Assembly (NCBI GenBank): GCA_902491055.1
Contig: CABUGI010000006.1
Location: forward strand, 1 to 43,405
DNA: 43,405 bases
From: an uncultured Collinsella sp.
Lineage (GTDB): Bacteria; Actinomycetota; Coriobacteriia; Coriobacteriales; Coriobacteriaceae
Reading direction: 5' to 3'
This document shows positions 1 to 9,323 of the stretch, in pieces. Within the stretch, counting starts at the first letter, position 1, and each line of letters opens with the position of its first letter. Under the pieces are notes generated by a model, which saw only the letters and a list, made by a program, of their open reading frames with translations, was not told the origin of the DNA and searched no databases. The position numbers were made by a program, and so were the translations under genes.

Positions 1-1
1 C

Positions 2-61
2 GCAGCGGAAGCGGGCGGCGCCAGCCGCACGCGGACATCCCGCTGGGGGCACCAACTTTAA
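2..61 (+). CDS. Possible C-terminal end of an upstream gene (partial)
   Basis: Reading from base 2, twenty codons run to a TAA at 59-61, seven bases before a strong plus-strand terminator. That spacing is what the tail of a plus-strand gene would show. The visible residues (Ala/Gly/Arg-rich) give no hint of function. Another frame is also open here, so the frame is chosen only from the stop-to-terminator distance. Confidence 0.3.
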   Translation, partial: AAEAGGASRTRTSRWGHQL

Positions 62-65
62 AATG

Positions 66-109
66 TTCGAACCCGCCGGATGTAAGGTCCGGCGGGTTCG
101 TTCTTTTTG
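66..109 (+). terminator. Intrinsic terminator of the gene upstream of the window
   Basis: A hairpin with arms GAACCCGCCGG and CCGGCGGGTTC and a short loop is followed on the plus strand by GTTCTTTTT. It most likely ends a plus-strand transcript entering from the left edge. Confidence 0.8.
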
Positions 110-144
110 CCGTTATAAAACGAAAAGTACTCAATGCCCTTGCG

Positions 145-906
145 CTAGATGAACAGCTCGCATTCTTTTCGCTCAGAGCAGGCTTTGCTCAACATCTTGG
201 TAGCCGCAGAGAGCATGACGGGATTTACCGCGCGAGCGCCCCGCGGACATACGGCAACGCAGCGCATGCAGGAAATGCAGGCCTTTTTGTCCACCCGCTT
301 GGGATCGTCTTTATCGATAGCGCCAACGGGACACGCTGCGGCACAAGCCCCGCAAGCGGTGCACTCTTTTGTGGCCTTGGGCACCATACCGGTGCCCCCT
401 GCCTTCTTATAGGGACGATCGCCCGGAATTGCCGGCTCAGAAGCATCACCTGCAGATATCTTTTGCTGAATCTGATTCGCAAACCCAGCGAGCTGCGCAG
501 CGTCCTGTCGGTCTGGCCGACCGGCTGCAAACTGGCGAACAATAGAATGCTCGGCGATGGCTGAAACCGCCGCGATCACCCGAAAGCCCGCGCCCTTTGC
601 CGCGTCTTCAAGCTCGACCAGCGTGTCCTCATACGCGCGGTTTCCGTAAACACAAACTAGAACCGCCTGCGCACCGTTTCCCCGCATCATACCCAAACGC
701 TCCGCGGCCACAGCCGGGACTCGCCCGCCATACGAGGGCACCGCGATCACGGCTACATCCTCTTTTGTCATCGCAACCGTGCGAAAACCAAGCCCGCTAT
801 CGGTCAGATCTACAGCAACGGTTTCCCCTTCCAACGTATTGGCAATGTAGCCAGACGCCTTTTCCGTTCCGCCGGTCGGGCTAAACACGATATCGAATAC
901 CTTCAT
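145..906 (-). CDS. EFR1-type flavodoxin/4Fe-4S ferredoxin fusion protein
   Basis: A 253-residue protein. The N-terminus is flavodoxin-like, with an FMN phosphate-binding loop SPTGGT near residue 10. The C-terminus is a bacterial-type two-cluster ferredoxin with motifs CTACGACAAACP and CISCMRCVAVCP, enough cysteines for two 4Fe-4S clusters. This architecture matches the EFR1 family of electron-transfer proteins; the redox partner is unknown. The open frame extends further upstream, but I place the start at the ATG at 906 because GGGGAGGA lies just before it and the flavodoxin fold begins there. It stands alone, divergent from nothing obvious and downstream of glutamine synthetase, which has its own terminator. 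Expected to be cytosolic. Confidence 0.85.
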   Translation of the reverse strand: MKVFDIVFSPTGGTEKASGYIANTLEGETVAVDLTDSGLGFRTVAMTKEDVAVIAVPSYGGRVPAVAAERLGMMRGNGAQAVLVCVYGNRAYEDTLVELEDAAKGAGFRVIAAVSAIAEHSIVRQFAAGRPDRQDAAQLAGFANQIQQKISAGDASEPAIPGDRPYKKAGGTGMVPKATKECTACGACAAACPVGAIDKDDPKRVDKKACISCMRCVAVCPRGARAVNPVMLSAATKMLSKACSERKECELFI

Positions 907-1032
907 CGGATAATCCTCCCCTTTACGAACAAACGCCCGAAACGTCCGCATGCCAAAACAGGTTACAACTTTTAAGATGCCCCGCGCGAAACGCTTGCTC
1001 GGTTGCAAGTTCAAAGCAGGTCCGAGCGACAT

Positions 1033-1066
1033 AAAAAGAAGGGGCCTCGCACAGGCGAGACCCCTT
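1033..1066 (-). terminator. Terminator of glutamine synthetase III
   Basis: On the minus strand a stem AAGGGGTCTCGC / GCGAGGCCCCTT with a four-base loop is followed by CTTTTT. It begins about 25 bases after the stop of the glutamine synthetase gene. Confidence 0.85.
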
Positions 1067-1090
1067 CACACGCAAAATCAATCGTGTCTG

Positions 1091-3178
1091 TTACACATAG
1101 AACAGAATGTCGTCGTAGGTCGGGACCGGCCAGTAGTCGGCGGCCACGATCTCCTCCATGGCGTCCACGGCGGCGCGCAGCGTATCCATAGCGGGAACGA
1201 CCTCGTGCGCGTACACGTTGGCCTGCTCCTGGCCATCGAGAGCCTCGGCCTTCTGATGCACGACGTCGAGCGCCTTGATGGAGTCGTTGATGGCAGTGAT
1301 ACCGTTGCAGAGCTTGTTGAGCGTGTTCTGCTCGCACTGCATGGCGGCCTCAGCACCGGCGGCACGAATAGTCTCAAGGCCCTTAGCGACCTTGGTGGCA
1401 TAGGCGGTAATGACCGGGCGATAGGTACGACGCGCCTCGCGAACCATCGTGGTGGCCTCGATGTTCATGAGCTTGTTGTACTTCTCGAGCTTGCAGTCGT
1501 AGCGGCACTGGGCCTCGGCCTTGGTCAGGACACCCGTCTCCTCAAAGAGTGCGATGGCCTTATCGGAAACAAAGGCGGGCAGGGCGTCGGCCGTGGTCTT
1601 GTTGTTGGCAAGGCCGCGCTTCTCGGCCTCGACGGGCCACTCATCGGAGTAGCCGTCACCGGAGAACAGGATGCGCTGGTGGTCGGTCAGGACCTTCTTG
1701 CAGTACTCGAGCGCAGCGTCCTGGAACTCATCCTCGGGCGTACCCTCAAGCGCGTCGGCGAAGGACTTGAGCGACTTGGCCACGGCGGCATCGAGCACCA
1801 GGTTGGAGTCGGAGACGTTCTGCTCGGAGCCGCAGGCACGGAACTCGAACTTGTTGCCGGTGAAGGCAAACGGGGAGGTGCGGTTGCGGTCGGTGTTGTC
1901 CTGCATCAGCTTGGGCAGAGTATCGGCGCCCAAGTCGAGCACGCCGCGCGTGGCATGGACGGAAGCCTTGCCATCGATGATCTTCTCGACGACCTCGGTA
2001 AGCTGGTCGCCCAGGAAGATGGACATAATCGCCGGAGGAGCCTCGTTGGCGCCCAGACGATGGTCGTTACCGGCCGAGGCAACGGAGGCACGCAGGAGCT
2101 CCTGATAGTTATCGACGGCCTCGATCACCGCGGTGAGGAAGACGATGAACTGCAGGTTGTCGAGCGGGGTGTCGCCCGGATCGAGCAGATTCTCGGACTC
2201 GGTGCCAAGCGACCAGTTGTTGTGCTTGCCCGAACCGTTAATGCCCTCGAAGGGCTTCTCGTGCAGCAGGCAGACCAAGTCGTGGCGGGAGGCGATGAGC
2301 TTCATCTTCTCCATCATGACCAGATTCTGGTCGATGGCCTCGTTGACTTCGCCATAGACGGGGGCGAGCTCATGCTGGCAGGGAGCAACCTCGTTGTGCT
2401 TGGTCTTGGCGGGAATGCCAAGCGCCCACAGTTCATCGTCCAGATCCTTCATATAGGCTGAGACGGTGGGGCGGATAGCGCCAAAGTAGTGCTCCTCGAG
2501 CTCCTGGCCCTTGCAGGGAGCGGCACCAAAGAGGGTGCGGCCGGTAATGACCAGGTCCTTGCGCTTGCGGTAGGCGTCCTTCTTGATCAGGAAGTACTCC
2601 TGCTCGTCGCCCACGGAAGGAACGACTTTCTTGGGGGTCTTACCGAACAGCGCCAAAACGCGCTTAGACTCACGCGAGAGCGCGGTCATGGAACGCAGCA
2701 GCGGGGTCTTCTTGTCCAGGGCCTCGCCCGTGTAGGAGCAGAAAGCCGTGGGGATGCACAGGACATCGTCCTTAATGAAGGCGGGGCTGGTGGGATCCCA
2801 AGCGGTGTAGCCACGGGCCTCGAAGGTGGCGCGCAGGCCGCCGTTGGGGAAGCTGGAGGCATCGGGCTCGCCCTGGATGAGGTTCTTGCCCGTAAACTTG
2901 GTAATGGCGGTGCCGTCGTGGTTGGGCTCCAGGAAGCTGTCGTGCTTCTCGGAAGTAATGCCCGAAAGCGGCTGGAACCAGTGCGCATAGTGCGTCGCAC
3001 CCTTGGAGATGGCCCAGACCTTCATGGCATGGGCAACGGCGTTGGCCACATCCAGGTCGAGCGGCTCACCGCCCTCGAGGGTTGCAGCAAGGCGCTTCCA
3101 AATGTCCTTGGGGAGGTAGTCCTTCATGACTTCCTCAGAGAACACCATGGTCCCGAAGCGGTCAGTAAGTTCGGCCAT
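1091..3178 (-). CDS. glnN: Glutamine synthetase type III
   Basis: A 695-residue protein of the long GSIII class (usual length about 690-730), which condenses ammonia and glutamate to glutamine with ATP. Visible signatures are DEQEYFLI at about residues 191-198, the GSIII motif NGSGKHNNWS, the HRLGANEAPPAI segment, and the C-terminal FAFTGNKFEFRACGS stretch, covering metal, glutamate and nucleotide binding. The start is the ATG at 3178, preceded by AAGGGAG; an upstream in-frame ATG at 3241 lacks a good ribosome site. It is monocistronic: its own terminator follows, and the next gene upstream is divergent. GSIII is typical of Bacteroidetes, some Firmicutes, cyanobacteria and gut Actinobacteria. 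Confidence 0.95.
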   Translation of the reverse strand: MAELTDRFGTMVFSEEVMKDYLPKDIWKRLAATLEGGEPLDLDVANAVAHAMKVWAISKGATHYAHWFQPLSGITSEKHDSFLEPNHDGTAITKFTGKNLIQGEPDASSFPNGGLRATFEARGYTAWDPTSPAFIKDDVLCIPTAFCSYTGEALDKKTPLLRSMTALSRESKRVLALFGKTPKKVVPSVGDEQEYFLIKKDAYRKRKDLVITGRTLFGAAPCKGQELEEHYFGAIRPTVSAYMKDLDDELWALGIPAKTKHNEVAPCQHELAPVYGEVNEAIDQNLVMMEKMKLIASRHDLVCLLHEKPFEGINGSGKHNNWSLGTESENLLDPGDTPLDNLQFIVFLTAVIEAVDNYQELLRASVASAGNDHRLGANEAPPAIMSIFLGDQLTEVVEKIIDGKASVHATRGVLDLGADTLPKLMQDNTDRNRTSPFAFTGNKFEFRACGSEQNVSDSNLVLDAAVAKSLKSFADALEGTPEDEFQDAALEYCKKVLTDHQRILFSGDGYSDEWPVEAEKRGLANNKTTADALPAFVSDKAIALFEETGVLTKAEAQCRYDCKLEKYNKLMNIEATTMVREARRTYRPVITAYATKVAKGLETIRAAGAEAAMQCEQNTLNKLCNGITAINDSIKALDVVHQKAEALDGQEQANVYAHEVVPAMDTLRAAVDAMEEIVAADYWPVPTYDDILFYV

Positions 3179-3414
3179 ACGGAACTCCCTTCGTATCGGC
3201 ACCGCGTGAGAAGCGGTGTTGATTACTAACGAACGAGTCATAGCTTAGACTCGCCGTGTTTCCGCGACATTACCGTTATGTTGCTGTCGCGAAACCAATC
3301 AATGAGGTTACCCTATCGAGGCGGCGTTGCCACCCTCAACAGCCAATCAACTGCATAAATTGCAGACCTCTCCCCATGGTTTAAGGGTAGTCAATTTGGG
3401 ATGGAGCTCTATTA

Positions 3415-3440
3415 ACTGGTATTTTGCATCAGATACCAGT
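3415..3440. promoter_or_regulatory. Dyad in the glnN-metF divergent intergenic region
   Basis: ACTGGTAT and ATACCAGT form an 8-bp perfect inverted repeat separated by ten bases. It lies midway in the 426-bp gap (3179-3604) between divergent glnN and metF. A similar half site GGTATC occurs at about 3509. This could be a regulator operator. I found no cobalamin box and no recognisable SAM riboswitch in the gap. A TAGAAT at 3556-3561 is a possible metF -10 element without a convincing -35. Confidence 0.35.
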
Positions 3441-3604
3441 CTTTATAGTCCGTGCCTAGATTAGCCGCTCTGTTATAGAGAAAGCCGATAGCAAGGCATC
3501 TTTGATTGGTATCCCCGAATAACGAGTGAAACTCCACCGTGACACAGTGGTGCTGTAGAATCCTTACAACACATCACACTATTACGTATCTAGAGGAGCA
3601 CGAT

Positions 3605-4477
3605 ATGCGCGTCGACGAGGTTTTTAAGCAGGCAGCATCCCAGGGCACCGTGCCCATTTCGTTTGAGATGTTCCCGCCCAAGGGCGAGCTGACCCTCGAC
3701 ACGGCTCGCGAAGTGGCAGGCAATCTGTGCAAGCTTTCGCCGAGCTTTGTCTCGGTCACCTGCTCGGCTGGCGGCTCGGGCAACGGCGCCACCACCGCCC
3801 CCATCGCGCATATGATTACGAGCGAATTCGATACACCCTCGGTGGCACACCTTACCTGCGTGGGCCGCTCGCACGCCGATATCGCCGCCAAGATTGACGA
3901 GTATCGCACCGCCGGCGTGGAAAACATCCTGGCCCTGCGTGGCGATCTCCCTGCCGGCGCAACCGAGGACGACAAGCCCGCCTCGGACTACGCCTACGCC
4001 CGCGACCTCATCCCCGAGCTCGTCGACGCCGGCTTTTGCGTGGGCGCCGCAGCCTACCCCGAGGGCCACATTGCCTGTGAGGATCTCAACCTCTCGGTCG
4101 AACACCTCAAGCAAAAACAGGACGCCGGCGCGAGCTTCTTTGTGACACAGCTCTTCTTTGATAACGAGTGCTTCTACCGTTTTCGCGAGCTTGCCGACAA
4201 GGCCGGCATCACCGTGCCCATTACCGCGGGCATCATGCCGTTTATGGGCAAGTCGCAGATCAGCCGCATGGTCTTTATGTGCGGCGCGTCGCTGCCCTCC
4301 CCCGTCATCAAGATTCTCGCCAAGTACGAGAACGACCCCGAGAGCCTGCAGGCAGCCGGTGTAGATTATGCCGCCCGCCAGCTTTGCGACCTCAAGGAGC
4401 ACGGCGCCGACGGCCTGCACCTGTACACTATGAACCGTCCTGCGATCGCCGCGACCATTATGGAGCGCCTGGGGTAA
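3605..4477 (+). CDS. metF: Methylenetetrahydrofolate reductase
   Basis: A 290-residue TIM-barrel flavoprotein reducing 5,10-methylene-THF to 5-methyl-THF, the methyl donor for MetH. Family features include the N-terminal ISFEMFPPKGE segment with the conserved glutamate, the LALRGDLP loop that contacts FAD/folate, and the FVTQLFFD segment. The start is the ATG at 3605, with AGAGGAG six bases upstream; an upstream in-frame ATG at 3539 has no ribosome site. Its stop overlaps the next start by one base (TAATG), so it is translationally coupled to the MetH reactivation subunit and lies in one operon with metH. Confidence 0.95.
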   Translation: MRVDEVFKQAASQGTVPISFEMFPPKGELTLDTAREVAGNLCKLSPSFVSVTCSAGGSGNGATTAPIAHMITSEFDTPSVAHLTCVGRSHADIAAKIDEYRTAGVENILALRGDLPAGATEDDKPASDYAYARDLIPELVDAGFCVGAAAYPEGHIACEDLNLSVEHLKQKQDAGASFFVTQLFFDNECFYRFRELADKAGITVPITAGIMPFMGKSQISRMVFMCGASLPSPVIKILAKYENDPESLQAAGVDYAARQLCDLKEHGADGLHLYTMNRPAIAATIMERLG

Positions 4478-5265
4478 TGGAAAAACCGCACATCGATACA
4501 ACCGCTGTCGAAGTGCCGGCCGACCTTGCGTCGCCGGCGCTTTACCGTGTCGATGCTGCGCACCATCCCCGTGTCGACCGTGCCGAGATGCTGCGGTATC
4601 TGGGTTACGGCGGCCAGCAGATCGAGCCCGAGCTGTCACGACGTATTGAGCTTGTGGTCGAGCGTCTGGAACTTGACATTGAGCCCCGTGGCGTGCGCCG
4701 CGTGTTTGCCGTCGATGCCACGGGCGTGGACGAACAAAGTGAGCCTTGCATTCGCTTGGTCGGCACCAACGTTGAGCTGCGAGGTCGCGATATCTATCGA
4801 CATCTCAAAGATGCCCGCTTTGCCGCGCTCATGGCATGTACCCTCGGCATGGACGCCGAGCGTCGCCTGCGCACCACGGGAGCCCAACATCCCCTGGAGG
4901 GCGCCGTGCTCGACGCCGCGTGCTCCGCTTACGTAGAAGCCGCCGTTGAGCAAATGGACCAGCAGGTCAAGACGGACGCCGCCGCACACGGGCTCGCCGG
5001 CAACTGGCGCTTTAGTCCCGGCTACGGCGACTGCCCGCTCTCGGCCCAGCGCTCGATCGTCAATGCGCTCAACGCCACGCGGCTCATCGGGCTTACCGTC
5101 ACACCCACCAGCCTGCTCATGCCCACCAAAAGCGTGACCGCGGTGATCGGCCTATTCGACGGCGAAGTCCACGACGCCCAGAGCCGCCCCACCTGCAATA
5201 TCTGCCGCATGCGCGAGCACTGCCGCTTCCGCGCCGCCCACACCACCTGCTATTCCAGCCATTAG
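4477..5265 (+). CDS. Cobalamin-dependent methionine synthase activation-domain protein
   Basis: A 262-residue protein resembling the stand-alone version of the MetH C-terminal reactivation domain, which binds SAM and repairs oxidised cob(II)alamin. Supporting segments are the helix CTLGMDAERRL, the NWRFSPGYGDCPLSAQ segment (the RxSPGYxxCP-type SAM-binding motif of activation domains), and SLLMPTKSVTAVIG. The C-terminus carries a cysteine cluster CNICRMREHC plus a later Cys, typical of stand-alone versions. Its start overlaps the metF stop, and metH begins nine bases after its stop. The neighbouring MetH lacks this domain, so the two together probably form a complete synthase. Family call is strong; the redox partner is not visible. 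Confidence 0.85.
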   Translation: MEKPHIDTTAVEVPADLASPALYRVDAAHHPRVDRAEMLRYLGYGGQQIEPELSRRIELVVERLELDIEPRGVRRVFAVDATGVDEQSEPCIRLVGTNVELRGRDIYRHLKDARFAALMACTLGMDAERRLRTTGAQHPLEGAVLDAACSAYVEAAVEQMDQQVKTDAAAHGLAGNWRFSPGYGDCPLSAQRSIVNALNATRLIGLTVTPTSLLMPTKSVTAVIGLFDGEVHDAQSRPTCNICRMREHCRFRAAHTTCYSSH

Positions 5266-5274
5266 GAGCCCTCA

Positions 5275-7833
5275 ATGTTTACTCCGCTTATCACTCATGA
5301 TTCTGACGGCACTGCATTGGCGGCACCCGTTGATGCCGCACGTCGCAACGGTGCCACGTACAAGACGCGCACGATCGGCGATCTGCGCATTAAGGACGAT
5401 CGCCTGCGTGCGGCCATCGAGGGCACGGGACACCTGCTGTTCGACGGCGGCATGGGCACCATGTTGCAGGCCGCTGGCATGAAGGCGGGCGCCCTGCCCG
5501 AGCTGCTCAACTTTGAGGAACCCCAGGTTATCACCGATATCCAACGTCAATATGTCGAGGCCGGCTGCGACGTGATCACCGCCAACACCTTTGGCGCCAA
5601 CGCCCACAAGCTCGACGGTGCCGCCACCGTGGCAGACGTCTTTGCCGCGGCCGTCGCCTGTGCCCGCGAGGCCGGCGCCCGCTACGTCGCCGGTGACATC
5701 GGCCCCATCGGCGCGCTGCTTCGCCCCTTGGGTACCCTCAGCTTCGACGAGGCCTACAACCTCTTTGCCGAGGAAGTGCGTGCCGGCGTCGATGCGGGCG
5801 TGGACCTCTTTATTATCGAGACCATGACTGACCTTGCCGAGATCAAGGCGGCGGTCCTCGCCTGCCGCGAGAACTCCGACCTGCCCGTCTTTGCCACCAT
5901 GACCTTTGAGGAAGACGGTCGCACCTTCCTGGGCACGAGTCCCGAGGTTGCCGCCATCACGCTCGATGCCATTGGCGCCGACGTTTTGGGCATCAACTGC
6001 AGCCAAGGACCGGCCGAGCTCCGAGGACTCGCCGCGCGTATGCTCACCGTTACCGACAAGCCCATTATGGTGCAAGCCAACGCGGGACTGCCCCACGTGG
6101 ACGATGACGGCAATACCGTCTTTGATATCCAGGCCCCCGAATACGCCGAAGCCGTCGCCGGCATGATCGCCGACGGCGTGAGCGTCGTGGGCGGCTGCTG
6201 CGGCACCACGCCGGCGCACATGGCGGCCTTGCGCACGCTTATCGATAACCACACGCCCAGCCCGCGCCGCCGCAAGCCCAGCATGTCGGTCACGAGCGCC
6301 CAAACGGTCGTGGACCTTCCCTGCGACGGCCACAAGATCGCCGTCATCGGCGAGCGCATCAACCCCACCGGCAAAAAGCGCCTGCAGCAGGCCCTGCGCG
6401 ACGGCGACCTGGACTACGTCGTGAGCCAGGGTATCAGCCAGCAGGAACAGGGCGCCGACATCCTGGACGTTAACGTGGGCCTGCCCGAGATCGACGAGGT
6501 CAAGATCATCCAACAGGCCACCGAGCAGCTCCAGGGCTCCACGTTGCTGCCGCTGCAGATCGACTCCACCGACCCCGCAGCCGTCGAGGCCGCCGTGCGC
6601 CGCTACGCCGGCAAGCCCATCATCAACTCGGTCAATGGCAAGCAGCAGATTATGGATGAGATCTTTCCGCTGGTCGCCCACTACGGCACCAACGTTGTCG
6701 GCCTTACGCTCGACGAAGGCGGCATCCCCGATACCGCCGAGGCTCGCTTCGCCATCGCCGAGCGCATCGTGGCCGAGGCTGCCCGCTACGGCATCGGACC
6801 GGACCGCATCCTCATCGACTGCCTGGTCATGACCGCCTCGACCAATCAACGCCAAGCCGAACAGATCCTGCGCGCCATGTCCCTGTGCAAGGAGCGTCTG
6901 GGCGTCAAATGCGCACTCGGCGTGTCGAACATCAGCTTTGGTCTGCCTGCCCGCCCGCTGCTGGGCTCGGTCTTTTTGGCTGCCGCTTTTGGCGCGGGCC
7001 TGGACGCCCCCATCATGAACCCAGGTTCCAAGCGCTTTATGGATACCGTCTACAGCTATCGCGTCCTGAGCGTTGAGGACGAGGGCTCGACCGGATACAT
7101 CGAGCGCTATGCCGGCTGGACCGATCCGTACAAGATCGCCGCGAACCCGGCGGCGGCTCAGGCAGTATCGACCGACACTGTGCCCGCTGCTGGCACCGCC
7201 GGCACCGACGACAACGACGACCCGATTCGTCGCATGGTCGTCTCGGGCCGCAAAGGCGAAATCGCGGCCGAGACCGAGCGTCTGCTGGCAGACCACGACG
7301 CCATGGACCTCATCAACAATCACTTTATCCCCGCCCTCGACGAGGTTGGCGTCCTCTTTGACCAGGGCAAGTTCTTCTTGCCGCAGCTCATGGCCTCGGC
7401 CGAGGCAGCGCGCGTGGGCTTTGACACCATCAAGCGCCTGATGCCCGCCGGCGAGATTGCCGACAAGGGCAAAATCTGCGTGGCCACCGTCAAGGGCGAC
7501 ATCCACGACATCGGCAAGAACATCGTCAAGATGCTGCTCGATAACTACGGCTACACCGTCTTTGACCTAGGCCGCGACGTCGACCCGCAAGAGGTGCTCA
7601 AGACCGTGCGGGAGCGTGACATCAAGCTCGTCGGCCTCTCGGCGCTTATGACCACCACGGTCGTCGCCATGGAGGAGACCATCAAGTTGCTCCATGCCGA
7701 GGTTCCGGGCGTCAAGATCATCGTAGGTGGCGCCGTGCTCACCCCCGAATACGCCAAGCAGATCGGCGCGGACTACTACGCCAAGGATGCCGCCGAAAGC
7801 GCGCGCATCGCCGAAGAGGTCTTTGGGCAGTAA
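5275..7833 (+). CDS. metH: Cobalamin-dependent methionine synthase, short form without activation domain
   Basis: An 852-residue protein that transfers the methyl group of 5-methyl-THF to homocysteine. Domains in order: homocysteine methyltransferase (residues about 50-330) with LFDGGMGTM, Cys242 in GINCSQGP and Cys308-Cys309 as zinc ligands; pterin-binding barrel from about 357 (VIGERINPTG) to 600; cobalamin cap and Rossmann domain from about 665, with DIHDIGKN giving axial His744. It ends after the cobalamin domain, so the roughly 330-residue activation domain of the E. coli type is missing and is supplied by the preceding gene. An extra N-terminal stretch of about 40 residues precedes the first domain. 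Start ATG at 5275 with AGGAG upstream. Confidence 0.95.
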   Translation: MFTPLITHDSDGTALAAPVDAARRNGATYKTRTIGDLRIKDDRLRAAIEGTGHLLFDGGMGTMLQAAGMKAGALPELLNFEEPQVITDIQRQYVEAGCDVITANTFGANAHKLDGAATVADVFAAAVACAREAGARYVAGDIGPIGALLRPLGTLSFDEAYNLFAEEVRAGVDAGVDLFIIETMTDLAEIKAAVLACRENSDLPVFATMTFEEDGRTFLGTSPEVAAITLDAIGADVLGINCSQGPAELRGLAARMLTVTDKPIMVQANAGLPHVDDDGNTVFDIQAPEYAEAVAGMIADGVSVVGGCCGTTPAHMAALRTLIDNHTPSPRRRKPSMSVTSAQTVVDLPCDGHKIAVIGERINPTGKKRLQQALRDGDLDYVVSQGISQQEQGADILDVNVGLPEIDEVKIIQQATEQLQGSTLLPLQIDSTDPAAVEAAVRRYAGKPIINSVNGKQQIMDEIFPLVAHYGTNVVGLTLDEGGIPDTAEARFAIAERIVAEAARYGIGPDRILIDCLVMTASTNQRQAEQILRAMSLCKERLGVKCALGVSNISFGLPARPLLGSVFLAAAFGAGLDAPIMNPGSKRFMDTVYSYRVLSVEDEGSTGYIERYAGWTDPYKIAANPAAAQAVSTDTVPAAGTAGTDDNDDPIRRMVVSGRKGEIAAETERLLADHDAMDLINNHFIPALDEVGVLFDQGKFFLPQLMASAEAARVGFDTIKRLMPAGEIADKGKICVATVKGDIHDIGKNIVKMLLDNYGYTVFDLGRDVDPQEVLKTVRERDIKLVGLSALMTTTVVAMEETIKLLHAEVPGVKIIVGGAVLTPEYAKQIGADYYAKDAAESARIAEEVFGQ

Positions 7834-7856
7834 CACAACGGAAACAACCGAGCACC

Positions 7857-7898
7857 AAAACGTGCCGCACGCGCCACTTGGCACGTGCGGCACGTTAG
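7857..7898 (+). terminator. Hairpin after metH, terminator-like
   Basis: A 13-bp perfect inverted repeat, AACGTGCCGCACG and CGTGCGGCACGTT, with a 12-base loop begins about 25 bases after the metH stop. No T run follows (AGAATAG), so termination efficiency is uncertain. It may also shape the leader of the next gene. Confidence 0.4.
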
Positions 7899-7941
7899 AA
7901 TAGATAAGGCTATGCTCGTTTTGGCAGATAGGAGTGCAAGG

Positions 7942-9306
7942 ATGGCGATCACGCCCGCAGAAATCGCGGAAACCCGCGGCATGGTTGAGGAGCAGAACCT
8001 CGACATCAGGACCATCACCATGGGTGTTTCGCTCATGGGTTGCGGCGACGAGAACCTCGACCGCATGTGCACGAAGATCTACGACCACGTGACACACACG
8101 GCTGAGCACCTGGTCGAGACCGCCGAGAACCTCGAGCGCGAGTACGGTATCCCCATCGTCAACAAGCGCGTTTCCGTCACCCCGGTGGCGCAGATCGCCG
8201 CGTGCTGCAAGGATGAGGACCTCACCCCTATCGCGCACGCACTCGACCGCGCGGCCGAGACGCTCGGTATCGATTACCTGGGCGGCTTCTCCGCGCTCGT
8301 CCAGAAGGGCATCGGCGACGCCGACCGCCGCGTCATCCAGTCCATCCCCCAGGCGCTCGCCACCACGAGCCGTGTCTGCTCCAGCGTGAACGTCGCCACC
8401 CTGCGCGCCGGCATCAACATGGATGCCGTGCTCATGGCGGCTCAGACCATCATCGATGCCGCTAAACTCACGGCCGACCAGGATTCCGTCGGCGCTTCCA
8501 AGTTTGTATGCTTTGCCAACATGGTCGAGGACTCCCCGTTTATGGCGGGCGCCGTCCACGGCGGTGGCGAGGCCGACGCCGTCATCAACGTAGGCGTCTC
8601 GGGCCCCGGCGTTATGGCCGCAGCCCTGGAGACGCTGCCCGATTCCGCATCGATGATGGAAGTCGCCGAGAAGATTAAGCAGACCGCCTTTAAGATCACC
8701 CGCGCCGGCGAGCTCATGAGCCGCGAGGCCGCCCATCGCCTGGGTGTCGAGAAGGGCATTGTCGACCTGTCGCTGGCGCCTACGCCTGCCGTCGGCGACT
8801 CCGTCGCGCGCATCCTCGAGATCATCGGCGTGGGCACCTGCGGTGGCCCCGGCACGACCTGCGCGCTCGCCATGCTCAACGATGCCGTCAAGAAGGGCGG
8901 CGTCATGGCCAGCTCCAGCGTGGGCGGTCTCTCCGGCGCCTTTATCCCCGTGTCCGAGGACGCCGGCATGATCGCCGCCGTCGAAGCCGGCGCGCTTTCG
9001 CTTGAGAAGCTCGAGGCCATGACCTGTGTGTGCTCCGTCGGCCTGGACATGATCGCCATCCCCGGCGACACCCCGGTCGAGACCATCGCCGGCATCATCG
9101 CCGACGAGATGGCCATCGGCGTCATCAACAACAAGACCACGGCCGTCCGCGTGATTCCTGCCATCGGCAAGGGCGTGGGCGACTGCGTCGAGTACGGTGG
9201 CTTGTTCGGCCGTGCGCCCATCATGCCGGTAAACCCCAACGCCGGCACCGTGCTTGCCCACCGCGGTGGACGCTTCCCGGCGCCGCTGAACTCGCTCAAG
9301 AACTAG
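7942..9306 (+). CDS. UPF0210 (DUF711) family protein, PFL-like fold
   Basis: A 454-residue protein of the UPF0210/DUF711 family, usually annotated as PFL family protein; its biochemical role is not established. Typical features are the N-terminal IRTITMGVSLMGC segment, the GFSALVQKG segment, the Gly-rich GAVHGGGEADAVINVGVSGPG, and the C-terminal GLFGRAPIMPVN. The start is the ATG at 7942, with AGGAG eight bases upstream. In many genomes a small ACT-domain protein (UPF0237) precedes this gene; none is visible here. Its 3' end is followed after 17 bases by an unusual nested hairpin element. Confidence 0.9.
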   Translation: MAITPAEIAETRGMVEEQNLDIRTITMGVSLMGCGDENLDRMCTKIYDHVTHTAEHLVETAENLEREYGIPIVNKRVSVTPVAQIAACCKDEDLTPIAHALDRAAETLGIDYLGGFSALVQKGIGDADRRVIQSIPQALATTSRVCSSVNVATLRAGINMDAVLMAAQTIIDAAKLTADQDSVGASKFVCFANMVEDSPFMAGAVHGGGEADAVINVGVSGPGVMAAALETLPDSASMMEVAEKIKQTAFKITRAGELMSREAAHRLGVEKGIVDLSLAPTPAVGDSVARILEIIGVGTCGGPGTTCALAMLNDAVKKGGVMASSSVGGLSGAFIPVSEDAGMIAAVEAGALSLEKLEAMTCVCSVGLDMIAIPGDTPVETIAGIIADEMAIGVINNKTTAVRVIPAIGKGVGDCVEYGGLFGRAPIMPVNPNAGTVLAHRGGRFPAPLNSLKN

Positions 9307-9323
9307 CTGAGGGGGACTGGCGA

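Noticed and set aside
950..2461. A 503-codon open frame on the plus strand opposite glutamine synthetase III
   Set aside because: It is antisense to a certain gene, has no ribosome site or recognisable domain, and is explained by the codon bias of high-GC genes.
3242..3604. SAM or cobalamin riboswitch upstream of metF
   Set aside because: No B12 box and no S-box-like core could be found; only a short dyad is visible.
5272..7506. A 744-codon open frame on the minus strand opposite metH
   Set aside because: Gly/Val/Asp/His-rich low-complexity translation typical of an antisense shadow; metH on the other strand is unambiguous.
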